64,000 bases of DNA from Anaeromyxobacter oryzae (lineage in GTDB: Bacteria > Myxococcota > Myxococcia > Myxococcales > Anaeromyxobacteraceae). The position numbers and the translations under genes were made by a program. The DNA is taken from assembly GCF_023169945.1 (NCBI RefSeq), contig NZ_AP025591.1, positions 1,944,501 through 2,008,500 of the forward strand, given 5' to 3'. How positions within the stretch are numbered: position 1 is the stretch's first letter; every line of letters starts with the position of its first letter. Of the stretch, positions 8,545 through 18,559 are shown in pieces. The notes under the pieces are model-generated. The model worked only from the letters and a program-made list of their open reading frames with translations. It did no database searches and had not been told where the DNA came from.

Positions 8545-9518
8545 CCCCGCCTCGCCTCGCGTCCGCTCTCGCCCTCCTCCTCGCCGCCGCCCCCGCGGCC
8601 GCCGCGACGCACACCGTCGCGCTCCTCCCGACGACCGGGCACAACGTCCCGGAGCCGCAGCTCGCCGCGGCGGGCGACGTGCTCCGGGCGCACCTCGAGG
8701 CCACCGGGCGGTTCGTCGTGGTGCGGGTCGGGCCCGCGGCGGCGCCGTCCGAGCTGCGGCCGGTCGAGGTCGGCGCGGCGGCGCGCGACGCGGGCGCGGA
8801 GCTCGGCGTGACGCTCGACGTGTCCCGCCTCGAGGCGACCGGCGTCGCGCGCGTCGCCGCGTACGCGCAAGACGGCACGCTCGTCCACGCCGACACGCTG
8901 AGCGTGCTCGGCGCGGACGACCTCGATCCCGCGCTGGCGCGGCTCGCGGAGGGGCTCGCGACCGGCGGGCCCGCGCGCGACCTCGCGACCATCGAGACGG
9001 TCACCGCGCACGAGGAGCGGCCCCTCCGGAAGATGGAGGCCACCACCGGATTCGGGCTCACCTTCGTGGCGCTGATGCCGGTGAACCGCGCCGATCCGCA
9101 ACGCCGGACCGGCGGCCTCGGAGGTCTGGGGCTCACCTGGCACTACGACGCGCGCGACTTCCTCGCCGACGTGACGCTCGCGGGCGCGACCGCGAACCCG
9201 GATCCGTACGTTCGTGACGAGGACAGCGCCATCACCCTCGGGATGGGTGTCTACTACCCGTTCTCCAAGAAGAACGTGTCGCCGTACCTCGGCGCCGGCG
9301 CGGCGTGGGCGTGGAGCCACCTCGGCGGCGAACAGCGCGCGAGCGGGCTCCAGGGTCGGCTCCTCGGCGGCCTCCTCATGGGCCGGCTCTCGACGGTCGC
9401 GGTGAAGCTCGAGGTCGGCTGGTTCGTGGACGCTTTCCCGGAGCGCGAGCGCGCGACCGGCCGCGACGTGCGCGTCCAGGGCGGGCTCGCGACGCTGGCG
9501 CTGCTGGTCGCGCCCTGA
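8541..9518 (+). CDS. Secreted two-domain protein with C-terminal beta-barrel, paralogue 2
   Basis: This 325-aa protein has signal peptide MTPPRLASALALLLAAAPAA, then the same N-terminal domain as the product of 7111-8049 (HTVALLPTTGHNV here versus SVVLLPATGANV there; DVLRAHLE is shared). It also has the same barrel signature (PFSKKNVSPYLGAG). The pair arose by duplication and then diverged widely. The start overlaps the lipoprotein stop by ATGA. The CDS ends 16 bases before the convergent gene at 9535. The family is unrecognised; an outer-membrane location is inferred. Confidence 0.72.
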   Translation: MTPPRLASALALLLAAAPAAAATHTVALLPTTGHNVPEPQLAAAGDVLRAHLEATGRFVVVRVGPAAAPSELRPVEVGAAARDAGAELGVTLDVSRLEATGVARVAAYAQDGTLVHADTLSVLGADDLDPALARLAEGLATGGPARDLATIETVTAHEERPLRKMEATTGFGLTFVALMPVNRADPQRRTGGLGGLGLTWHYDARDFLADVTLAGATANPDPYVRDEDSAITLGMGVYYPFSKKNVSPYLGAGAAWAWSHLGGEQRASGLQGRLLGGLLMGRLSTVAVKLEVGWFVDAFPERERATGRDVRVQGGLATLALLVAP

Positions 9519-9534
9519 GCGAGCGCGCAGCCGG

Positions 9535-9921
9535 CTACCGCTGCGCGAGCACGACGCCGCAGCGCGCGGTGAGCTCGGTGGTGCGGGCGAGGAGCGACTG
9601 CGCCTCGTCGTAGAGCACCGCCGAGTCCGACGCGTCGGCGCCCTCCGGCAGCTCGGCGATCCGCGCGAGGAGGTCGCCGACGCGGAGCAGGTGCTGGTGG
9701 GCGAGGAGCAGGTCGCGGGCGAGGCGCGCGCCCTGGCGCGTGAAGATGAAGCCGGTCTGGAACAGCCGCGCGAGCGACTTCCGGTTCACCTCGTCGACGC
9801 CGTGGCAGCGTGCCTGGAAGTCGCGGAGCCGGCGCGCGTCGCGCGCCTGGGCGAGGTCGACGACGTCCGGCGACGTCACGCGCGCCTTGCCGCCTCGCGC
9901 TCCTTTCGCCGGGTGAGCCAT
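9535..9921 (-). CDS. Hypothetical helical protein
   Basis: This 128-aa protein is mostly alpha-helical, with heptad-like runs (LARLFQTGFIFTRQGARL and LLAHQHLLRVGDLLARI), no signal peptide and a basic N-terminus. I do not recognise the family. I prefer the ATG at 9921 over an in-frame start 45 bases upstream because the extra residues are Gly/Arg-rich and unlikely. It follows alaS on the same strand after a 160-base gap, so it may be read through from it or have its own promoter. Confidence 0.55.
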   Translation of the reverse strand: MAHPAKGARGGKARVTSPDVVDLAQARDARRLRDFQARCHGVDEVNRKSLARLFQTGFIFTRQGARLARDLLLAHQHLLRVGDLLARIAELPEGADASDSAVLYDEAQSLLARTTELTARCGVVLAQR

Positions 9922-10081
9922 CGCGCGAGGATGGTAGGCCCCCCCGCGCGCGACGGTCAACGCCACGAACGCCTTGACAGGTCCCGCGCGAGACGCACGC
10001 CCGCAGACGCGACAATGCGGCGCTTCCTCTCCGCGCGGCCCCCGGGGCGCGCCGTCCCCGCTCCGGGGGATCGGCGCTCGG

Positions 10082-12814
<2,733 letters not shown>

Positions 12815-12893
12815 GAGGGACGCCTTGAATAACAGACGTTTGCGCCCGGATCCACAGCCGCCTCGCTCGCCGCGGCCCCCGGCCGGAGCCGCC

Positions 12894-13304
12894 CTACCCG
12901 CCCGCCCGAGGGACCTCGACCTTCCAGTCCCCGTCCTCGCGCACGAGCGTCACCTCGCCCCGGACGCCGGCCTCGTCCTCCACCGCGATCACCGCGGCGT
13001 CGGCGGACTCGCGGAGGATCACCGTCGACTTCACCTTCGGCGCGCGCACGGCGAGGTCGCCGACGACCACGTCCTGCCCGCGCGCGGGCAGGACGCCCGG
13101 CGCGGCGGCAGCGAGCGCCTTCGCCCGCGCGTCGAAGTCGGCGCGCGACCGCTTCGAGAGCATCCCCCAGACCGCGGCCGAGTCCTGGTTGCGGGCCGCG
13201 TTCGCGAACAGGCGGTACCGGTCCGCGGGCGTCGCCGTGCGGCGGCAGCCGGGGAGGAGCACGGCGAGGGACAGCGCGACCACCGGGAGGAAGCGACGCG
13301 TCAT
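12894..13304 (-). CDS. Small lipoprotein, NTF2-like fold possible
   Basis: This 136-aa protein has a signal peptide with lipobox LLPGC (Cys near 20). The remaining ~115 residues read like a DUF4878/NTF2-type domain: a helix with PADRYRLFANAARNQDSAAVWGMLS, then beta strands ending in VTLVREDGDWKVEVPR. Such proteins are usually tethered to a membrane and bind small ligands or partner proteins; nothing more specific can be said. It is just upstream of alaS on the same strand. Confidence 0.7.
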   Translation of the reverse strand: MTRRFLPVVALSLAVLLPGCRRTATPADRYRLFANAARNQDSAAVWGMLSKRSRADFDARAKALAAAAPGVLPARGQDVVVGDLAVRAPKVKSTVILRESADAAVIAVEDEAGVRGEVTLVREDGDWKVEVPRAGG

Positions 13305-13463
13305 GGATCAGCAGTCTAGCCGGCGGAGCGCCGGAGCGCCCGCTGCGCGGTGGCGCCGTCCTGGCTGGCACGGGGGCGCCCGCCCGACCGGACCGCGCTC
13401 GCGGGGGGCTCGCCCCCTGCCCCTGAAGCGCGCAGGTTCTCGGGTCGGGAGGGATCCTCGCAA

Positions 13464-14114
13464 ATGACCTACCGTGTCTTCTTCACCGTGCCCGTGCTCG
13501 CGCTCGGGCTCGCCTGCAGCACCACCCATTCCACGGGCTCCGCCTCGACCGCGAAGTCGGATCAGCCGAGCGCCGACGCGGGCGCCACCGCGAGCACGCC
13601 GGCCGGCTCGGCCAGCGCTGGCGCCGGCATGCAGGGCGACGTCAAGGGCCACCCGAGCGACAAGATCGTCTCCGGCCGCGTCGCCAGCGCGACCGGCGAC
13701 ACGCTCGTCATCGACTCGGCGGACGGCAGCCAGCAGACGCTGTCGGTGGTCGACCAGACCACCGTCACGATCGACGGGCAGGACAGCCACCTCTCCGATC
13801 TCAAGCCGGGGCAGGACGTCCGCGCGAGCTACAACGACCAGGACGGCCAGCGCGTCGCCGTGAAGGTCGAGTCCGGCACGGGCGGCGCGCTGGGCTCCGG
13901 GTCGAGCGGGGCGTCCGGCACGATGGCCCCGAGCAGCTCGACCGGCGCCGGCACGGACGCGGCGGGCTCGACGAACTACCCGCCGGGCTCGAAGCCGGAT
14001 ACCGGCTCGAAGAACGACGCGGGCCAGGGCGGCGCGAGCGGCACCGCCGCGCCGGGGAGCGCGGCCAAGCCGGACACGGGCAACACGGGCAGCTCGACCG
14101 GCAGCAAGTGGTAG
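13464..14114 (+). CDS. DUF5666-like lipoprotein with low-complexity tail
   Basis: This 216-aa protein has a signal peptide ending in a lipobox-like LALGLAC. After a Ser/Thr/Ala linker, residues ~65-140 form a small beta domain (SGRVASATGDTLVIDSADG, then DQTTVTIDGQD, LKPGQDVRASYN) that resembles DUF5666/OB-like domains. The last ~75 residues are Gly/Ser/Thr/Ala-rich and probably disordered. The ATG at 13464 has GGGAGGGA about 8 bases upstream, which decides the start against an upstream in-frame ATG at 13350. It is followed by a strong terminator hairpin and appears to be a single-gene unit. Confidence 0.7.
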   Translation: MTYRVFFTVPVLALGLACSTTHSTGSASTAKSDQPSADAGATASTPAGSASAGAGMQGDVKGHPSDKIVSGRVASATGDTLVIDSADGSQQTLSVVDQTTVTIDGQDSHLSDLKPGQDVRASYNDQDGQRVAVKVESGTGGALGSGSSGASGTMAPSSSTGAGTDAAGSTNYPPGSKPDTGSKNDAGQGGASGTAAPGSAAKPDTGNTGSSTGSKW

Positions 14115-14143
14115 CGCCGCGCGGTCTCGTGGCGGGTGTGAGG

Positions 14144-14177
14144 GAGGGCCCCCGGGGCGACCCGGGGGCCCTCGGCT
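14144..14177 (+). terminator. Intrinsic terminator after the DUF5666-like gene
   Basis: A perfect 13-base stem (14144-14156 with 14161-14173, GAGGGCCCCCGGG and its complement) has a GCGA tetraloop and is followed by GGCTTT. The T run is short. The hairpin lies between convergent genes and may act in both directions. Confidence 0.75.
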
Positions 14178-14257
14178 TTCACCGATGGCCGGGCAGTCCA
14201 GGGCGAGGGTGACGCGCTGGACCGGGTGCGCCGAGGCCGGCCTGGCCGGGACCCGTC

Positions 14258-14863
14258 TCACCGCTTGCGGAGCCGGAGCCGCCAGACCCGCTGCCCGGTG
14301 GCGAGGTAGCGCTTCTCGCGCGTGGAGGGGATCTCGTCGGGGGGCGCGTCCGAGAACCGGCCGGCGCCGGCCTCGTTCCGGAACCCGGCGGCCTCGAGGC
14401 GTACCACCGCCTCCTCCGCGTAGCGCTCGACGTCCGTCCGGAAGTCCAGGAGCCCGCCCGGCGCGAGGAGGCCGAGGAGCAGGGTCGACATCCGGTCGTC
14501 GACGAGCCGGCGGCGGTGATGGCGCCGCTTCCACCAGGGATCGGGGAAGTGGACGTGGATCGCCGCGAGCCGGCCGGCACCGAAGAGGCGCGGCGCCAGG
14601 ATGCGCGCGTCGCCGCAGAGCACGAGCAGGTTCGGGAGCTCGCGGGCGGCCGCCTTCGCGGCCACGACGGTCGCGAACTTCTTCCGCTGCTCGATCGCGA
14701 CGAGCGCGCGGTCCGGGAACGCCCGCGCGTAGGCGAGGGCGAACCCGCCGTGACCGGCGCCGATCTCGAGCTCGAGCCGCCCCGCCGCGTCGCCGAAGGC
14801 GGCGTGCCAGTCGGGAAGGAGATCGCGCGCGATCGGGGCCTCGTCCTCGCTGGAGAAGATCAT
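14258..14863 (-). CDS. trmB: tRNA (guanine-N7-)-methyltransferase
   Basis: TrmB (201 aa) makes m7G46 in the tRNA variable loop using SAM. Residues ~30-45 hold the SAM-binding motif LEIGAGHGGFALA, ~55-60 the acidic AIEQRKK, and ~80-86 CGDAR. The family-defining motif VHFPDPWWKRRHHRRR lies at ~103-118. The C-terminal TREKRYLATGQRVWRL is also typical. Length fits the shorter bacterial forms. It is divergent from the lipoprotein gene at 14887 with only 23 bases between start codons, so each promoter must overlap the other gene or be very compact. Confidence 0.95.
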   Translation of the reverse strand: MIFSSEDEAPIARDLLPDWHAAFGDAAGRLELEIGAGHGGFALAYARAFPDRALVAIEQRKKFATVVAAKAAARELPNLLVLCGDARILAPRLFGAGRLAAIHVHFPDPWWKRRHHRRRLVDDRMSTLLLGLLAPGGLLDFRTDVERYAEEAVVRLEAAGFRNEAGAGRFSDAPPDEIPSTREKRYLATGQRVWRLRLRKR

Positions 14864-14886
14864 GAGCGCGCCTCTCTTAGCATGGT

Positions 14887-16533
14887 ATGGAAGCGGTCGT
14901 GCTCGGGCGCGCCACAGCAGCCCTGGTCCTCGCAGCCGCCGCCCTCGCGCTCCCGGGCTGCACCTGCGGTGGCAGGCAGGCGGGGCCGCCGCCGGAGCGG
15001 TTCCTCCCCGCGAAGGTCGACGCCGCGGTGATCGTGCCCGAGGCCGGGCGCGCGGCCCGCGAGCTCGCGGCGCTGCACGCGACCATCGCCGGGTTCCCCG
15101 GCGCGCCCGAGCTGGTCCAGGCGCGCGGCGCGCTCACGGCGCAGCTCGGCTTCGACCCGCTCGATCCGGACGCGCTCGAGGGCGCCGGGGTCGAGCCCCG
15201 GCGCGGCGCCGCCGTCGCCGCGTACCCGCTCCCGGGGCGCGCCGAGCCCGCCGCCGCGGCGCTCCTCGTGCTCCCGGTCCGCGACGCCGACCGGCTCGGC
15301 GACCTCTTCGCCCGCATCGCGCGCGACCGGCTCGGCGCCGGGCTCCGGTCCTCGGAGCTACGCGGCGAGACCTCGGTCGTCGTGTTCAGCCCGGCGCCGG
15401 GCACGCCGCCCGCGCTCGCGTACGCGGTGGTCGAGCGGACCGCGCTCGTCGCGGCCGGCCCCTTCGCCGTGGACGTCGTCGCCGCGGCGGCGACGCGCCG
15501 GATCGACGAGAGCCTCGCCGCCACTCCGGCGTGGAAGACCGCGCGCGCCGCGCTCGGGGAGCGCTACGCGGCGATCCTGTTCGCCCCGCCCGGCTCTCGC
15601 CGGCTCGCCGGCCTCTGGGCGGTGAAGGACGGCATCGCGCTCGCGACCTCCGGCAGCGCGGCAGGCGCCCGCCTCGGCGCCGTCGTCCTCCTCGGCGACC
15701 GCGAACCCTCGTTCCGCGAGCTCTCCGCGGGCGGCGCCGCGGCCCGCCTCGTCGGCCGCCTCGATCCCGGCGCGCCGCTCGCGCTGCGGTGGGACGGCGA
15801 TCCCTCCGCCCTCGGCCGGAAGCTCCTCTTCCTGCTCCCCGCGCGCGAGCGCGCCCGCCTCGGCGCACGCGGCGTCGACCCGCAGCGCGACGTCCTCGAC
15901 GTCCTCGCGCCGGGCGCGGCGGCGGTGCTGTCGATCCCTCCGAACCTCGACCTCACGACGGTCTCGGAGGACACCGCGCGGACGGACCCGCTCCTCGTCG
16001 CGCGGTTCGAGGCGGTGCTCCCCGTGAAGGACCCGGCCGCGGCGCTCGCGGTCTCCGAGCGCCTCGCGCCGCATCCGCGCCGCGCCGGGCGTGGCCGCGC
16101 CCAGCCCGCCCCCGCGGACGCCAAGACCTTCCGGATCGCGACGCCGAGCGGCGAGATCGCGTGGCGCGTCGACGAGGCGGAGCGCCGCATCGCCCTCGCC
16201 GGCGGCCCGACGGGCGCCCTCGCGCTCCTCGAGGCGCGGCTCGCGGGCGACGGGCGCGGCTTCGAGGCCCCGACGATGGTCTCCGCCGCGGCGCTGCAGG
16301 GGGGCCTCGGCGGCGCGGTCCTCGATCCGCAGCGGCTCGTGGCGAGCGTCCGCCGGCTCCCCGACGACGCGTTCGGCACCGGGCCCTCGGGGTTCGTGGT
16401 CCGCTCGGTGGTGGATCGCTTCCTCGAGCCCGCGGCGCGGCTCTCCGCGGTCTCGCTCCAGGCGGAGCTCGCGGACGGCGCGCTGGTGCTCGCCCTCGAC
16501 GTCGAGGCGGCCGCCCCGGGGGCGCGGCCGTGA
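14887..16533 (+). CDS. Large lipoprotein, first gene of an ABC transporter operon
   Basis: This 548-aa protein has a signal peptide with lipobox ALPGC (Cys ~25). The rest resembles DUF3352-type secreted proteins: repeated alpha/beta units with AAVIVPEAGRAARELAAL and GGPTGALALLEARL. The start at ATG 14887 has no clear ribosome site; an in-frame GTG at 14899 has GGAAG upstream and would leave the signal peptide intact. Its stop overlaps the ATPase start (GTGA), so it belongs to the operon that also encodes the ABC ATPase and permease and may be the substrate or periplasmic partner of that transporter. Specific function unknown. Confidence 0.65.
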   Translation: MEAVVLGRATAALVLAAAALALPGCTCGGRQAGPPPERFLPAKVDAAVIVPEAGRAARELAALHATIAGFPGAPELVQARGALTAQLGFDPLDPDALEGAGVEPRRGAAVAAYPLPGRAEPAAAALLVLPVRDADRLGDLFARIARDRLGAGLRSSELRGETSVVVFSPAPGTPPALAYAVVERTALVAAGPFAVDVVAAAATRRIDESLAATPAWKTARAALGERYAAILFAPPGSRRLAGLWAVKDGIALATSGSAAGARLGAVVLLGDREPSFRELSAGGAAARLVGRLDPGAPLALRWDGDPSALGRKLLFLLPARERARLGARGVDPQRDVLDVLAPGAAAVLSIPPNLDLTTVSEDTARTDPLLVARFEAVLPVKDPAAALAVSERLAPHPRRAGRGRAQPAPADAKTFRIATPSGEIAWRVDEAERRIALAGGPTGALALLEARLAGDGRGFEAPTMVSAAALQGGLGGAVLDPQRLVASVRRLPDDAFGTGPSGFVVRSVVDRFLEPAARLSAVSLQAELADGALVLALDVEAAAPGARP

Positions 16534-17201
16534 TCCGGCTCGCCGGCGTCTCGAAGTCGTTCCAGGACGGCGAGCGCGAGCTCCCCGTGCTCCGCGGCGT
16601 CGACCTCGAGGTCGCCCCCGGCGAGCTGGTCGCCATCGTGGGCGCGTCCGGCTCCGGGAAGTCGACGCTCCTCTACGTGGCGGGCGGCCTGGACTCCGCG
16701 TACACCGGCGAGGTGGTCGTCGCCGACACCCGGCTCGCAGGGCTCTCGGCCCCGGCGCTCGCGGAGCTCCGGAACCGCGCCGTCGGGTTCGTGTTCCAGT
16801 CCTTCAACCTGCTCCAGGGGCTCACCGCCCTCGAGAACGTGATGCTCCCGGGCATGCTCCGGCGCGCCGGCGCCGATCGCGCCGCGGTCCGCGCCCGGGC
16901 CGCCGAGGCGCTCGAGCGCGTCGGGCTCGCGGCGAGGGCGTCGGCGCCGCCGGCGCGGCTCTCCGGCGGCGAGCGGCAGCGCGTCGCCATCGCCCGCGCG
17001 ATGTTCGCGCGCCCGCGCGTCCTCCTCGCCGACGAGCCGACCGGCAACCTCGACGCGGTGAGCGGCGAGGGCATCATCCGGCTGTTCGGCGAGCTGGCCC
17101 GCGACGGGCTCACCGTGCTGGTCGTCACGCACGAGGAGCGCGTCTCGCGGGCGGCGTCGCGGGTGCTCCACCTCGAGGACGGGAGGCTCCGCGTCTCATG
17201 A
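16530..17201 (+). CDS. ABC transporter ATP-binding protein, LolD/MacB type
   Basis: This 223-aa ATPase has Walker A GASGSGKST at ~41-49, a Q-loop in FVFQSFNLLQG, the signature LSGGERQR and Walker B VLLADEPTGNLD, followed by the switch His in VVTHEE. The sequence and compact size match the MacB/LolD/FtsE group, which powers lipoprotein release or mechanotransmission rather than classical import. It starts with GTG overlapping the lipoprotein stop, and its stop overlaps the permease start (ATGA). Confidence 0.93.
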   Translation: MIRLAGVSKSFQDGERELPVLRGVDLEVAPGELVAIVGASGSGKSTLLYVAGGLDSAYTGEVVVADTRLAGLSAPALAELRNRAVGFVFQSFNLLQGLTALENVMLPGMLRRAGADRAAVRARAAEALERVGLAARASAPPARLSGGERQRVAIARAMFARPRVLLADEPTGNLDAVSGEGIIRLFGELARDGLTVLVVTHEERVSRAASRVLHLEDGRLRVS

Positions 17202-18481
17202 GCGCCCGCGGCCTCCTCTGGATCGCCGGCGCGAACCTCCGCGCCGACCGGCGCGGCGCGATCGTGAACGCGGCCGCCGCCTGTGTCGGCGCGGCGTCGC
17301 TCGTCTTCTTCCTCGCGCTCGGCCTCGGCGTCTCGCACGCGGCGCGCCGGATGTTCCCCGCCGACGCGCGGCTCGTCGAGGTCGTCCCGGGCGCCGTCTC
17401 GCTCGGCGGCGTCCTCGGCGGCGGGCAGCTCGACGACGCCACGGTGGCGCGGCTCGCGGCGCTCCCGGGTGTCGCCGACGCCTGGCCCCGTCTCACCCTG
17501 CGGGTGCCGATGGCCGTGCCGGGGCCGCCGCGCGGGCTCGCCTACAACTGGCCGTCGGGCATGACGCTCCAGGTCCCGGTGGTCGGCGTCGCGCCCGGCC
17601 TCGTCGCCGCCGATCTCGGCGGGCGGCCGTTCGTGGATCCGGGCGAGGGCGGCGCCATCCCGGCCGTGATCTCCGGGCGCCTCCTCGAGATCTACAACAA
17701 GACCATCGCGCCGGCCTGGAACGTCCGGCGCCTCCCCGCCGGCCTCTCGCTCGTCGGGCTCGAGGTCCCCGTCCGCGTCGGCTTCTCCATCGTCCCGCAG
17801 AAGACCGAGGACCGCGTCTCCGACGGCCGCCTCGTCCTCGCCGGCCTCTCGGACCGCGTGCCCATCTACATGGCCGCCGTCCCGCTCGACACCGTGAGGC
17901 GCCTCCACCGCGCGTACGGGAAGCCGGACCAGGGCTACACGCAGGTGACGCTGCTCGCGCGACGGCCCGACGACGTGCCCGGCATCGTGGCGGCGACGCG
18001 CCGGATGGGCTTCGCCGTGGACGAGGGTGAGCGCGCCGCGGCCGAGCGCGTCGGCACGGTCGTGCTCGTCACCACCGGCGCCCTCGTCCTGCTCGCGACC
18101 GTCATGTGCGCCCTCGCGGCGCTCGCCATCGCCCAGTCGCTCTCCGCCAGCGTTCGCGGCCGCGCCCGCGAGATCGCGGTCCTCGAGGCGGTCGGCGCCG
18201 CCCCGCGCGACGTCCGCGCCATCGTCCTCGCCGAGGCCGGCATCCTCGGCCTCGCGGGCGGCGTCGCGGGCACGCTCCTCGCGCTCGCCCTCGCCGCGCT
18301 CGCCGACCGCGCCGGCCTGCGGCTCCTCCCGGACTTCCCGTTGCGCCCGGACACGTTCTTCGCGTTCCCGCCCTGGATCCCGCTCCTCGGCGTCGCGGTC
18401 CCGGCGCTCGCGGCGGTCCTCGGCGCCCTCGCGCCGGCGGCGATCGCGGCGCGGGTGGATCCGGCGCGGACGCTGAGCTGA
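17198..18481 (+). CDS. ABC transporter permease, FtsX/MacB family
   Basis: This 427-aa membrane protein has the type VII ABC layout. There is one membrane segment at ~22-47 (AACVGAASLVFFLALGLGV), a large periplasmic domain (~50-275), and three more segments at about 285-310, 340-365 and 395-415 in the FtsX domain. With the ATPase and the lipoprotein it forms a three-gene system resembling LolCDE or MacAB, but with a lipoprotein in place of MacA. It may move a lipoprotein or remodel the envelope. It has no second permease partner nearby, so it presumably homodimerises. Confidence 0.87.
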   Translation: MSARGLLWIAGANLRADRRGAIVNAAAACVGAASLVFFLALGLGVSHAARRMFPADARLVEVVPGAVSLGGVLGGGQLDDATVARLAALPGVADAWPRLTLRVPMAVPGPPRGLAYNWPSGMTLQVPVVGVAPGLVAADLGGRPFVDPGEGGAIPAVISGRLLEIYNKTIAPAWNVRRLPAGLSLVGLEVPVRVGFSIVPQKTEDRVSDGRLVLAGLSDRVPIYMAAVPLDTVRRLHRAYGKPDQGYTQVTLLARRPDDVPGIVAATRRMGFAVDEGERAAAERVGTVVLVTTGALVLLATVMCALAALAIAQSLSASVRGRAREIAVLEAVGAAPRDVRAIVLAEAGILGLAGGVAGTLLALALAALADRAGLRLLPDFPLRPDTFFAFPPWIPLLGVAVPALAAVLGALAPAAIAARVDPARTLS

Positions 18482-18559
18482 CGGCGCAGGTTCAGCGCAG
18501 CGCCCGCGGAACGGGCGCGGAGTCGGAGGCGACCCGCTCCTCCGACCCCTCGCGGATCG

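Noticed and set aside
9974..10016. TTGACA followed by GACAAT, a possible sigma-70 promoter
   Set aside because: The spacer is 31 bases, and the only plus-strand sequence downstream is antisense to alaS.
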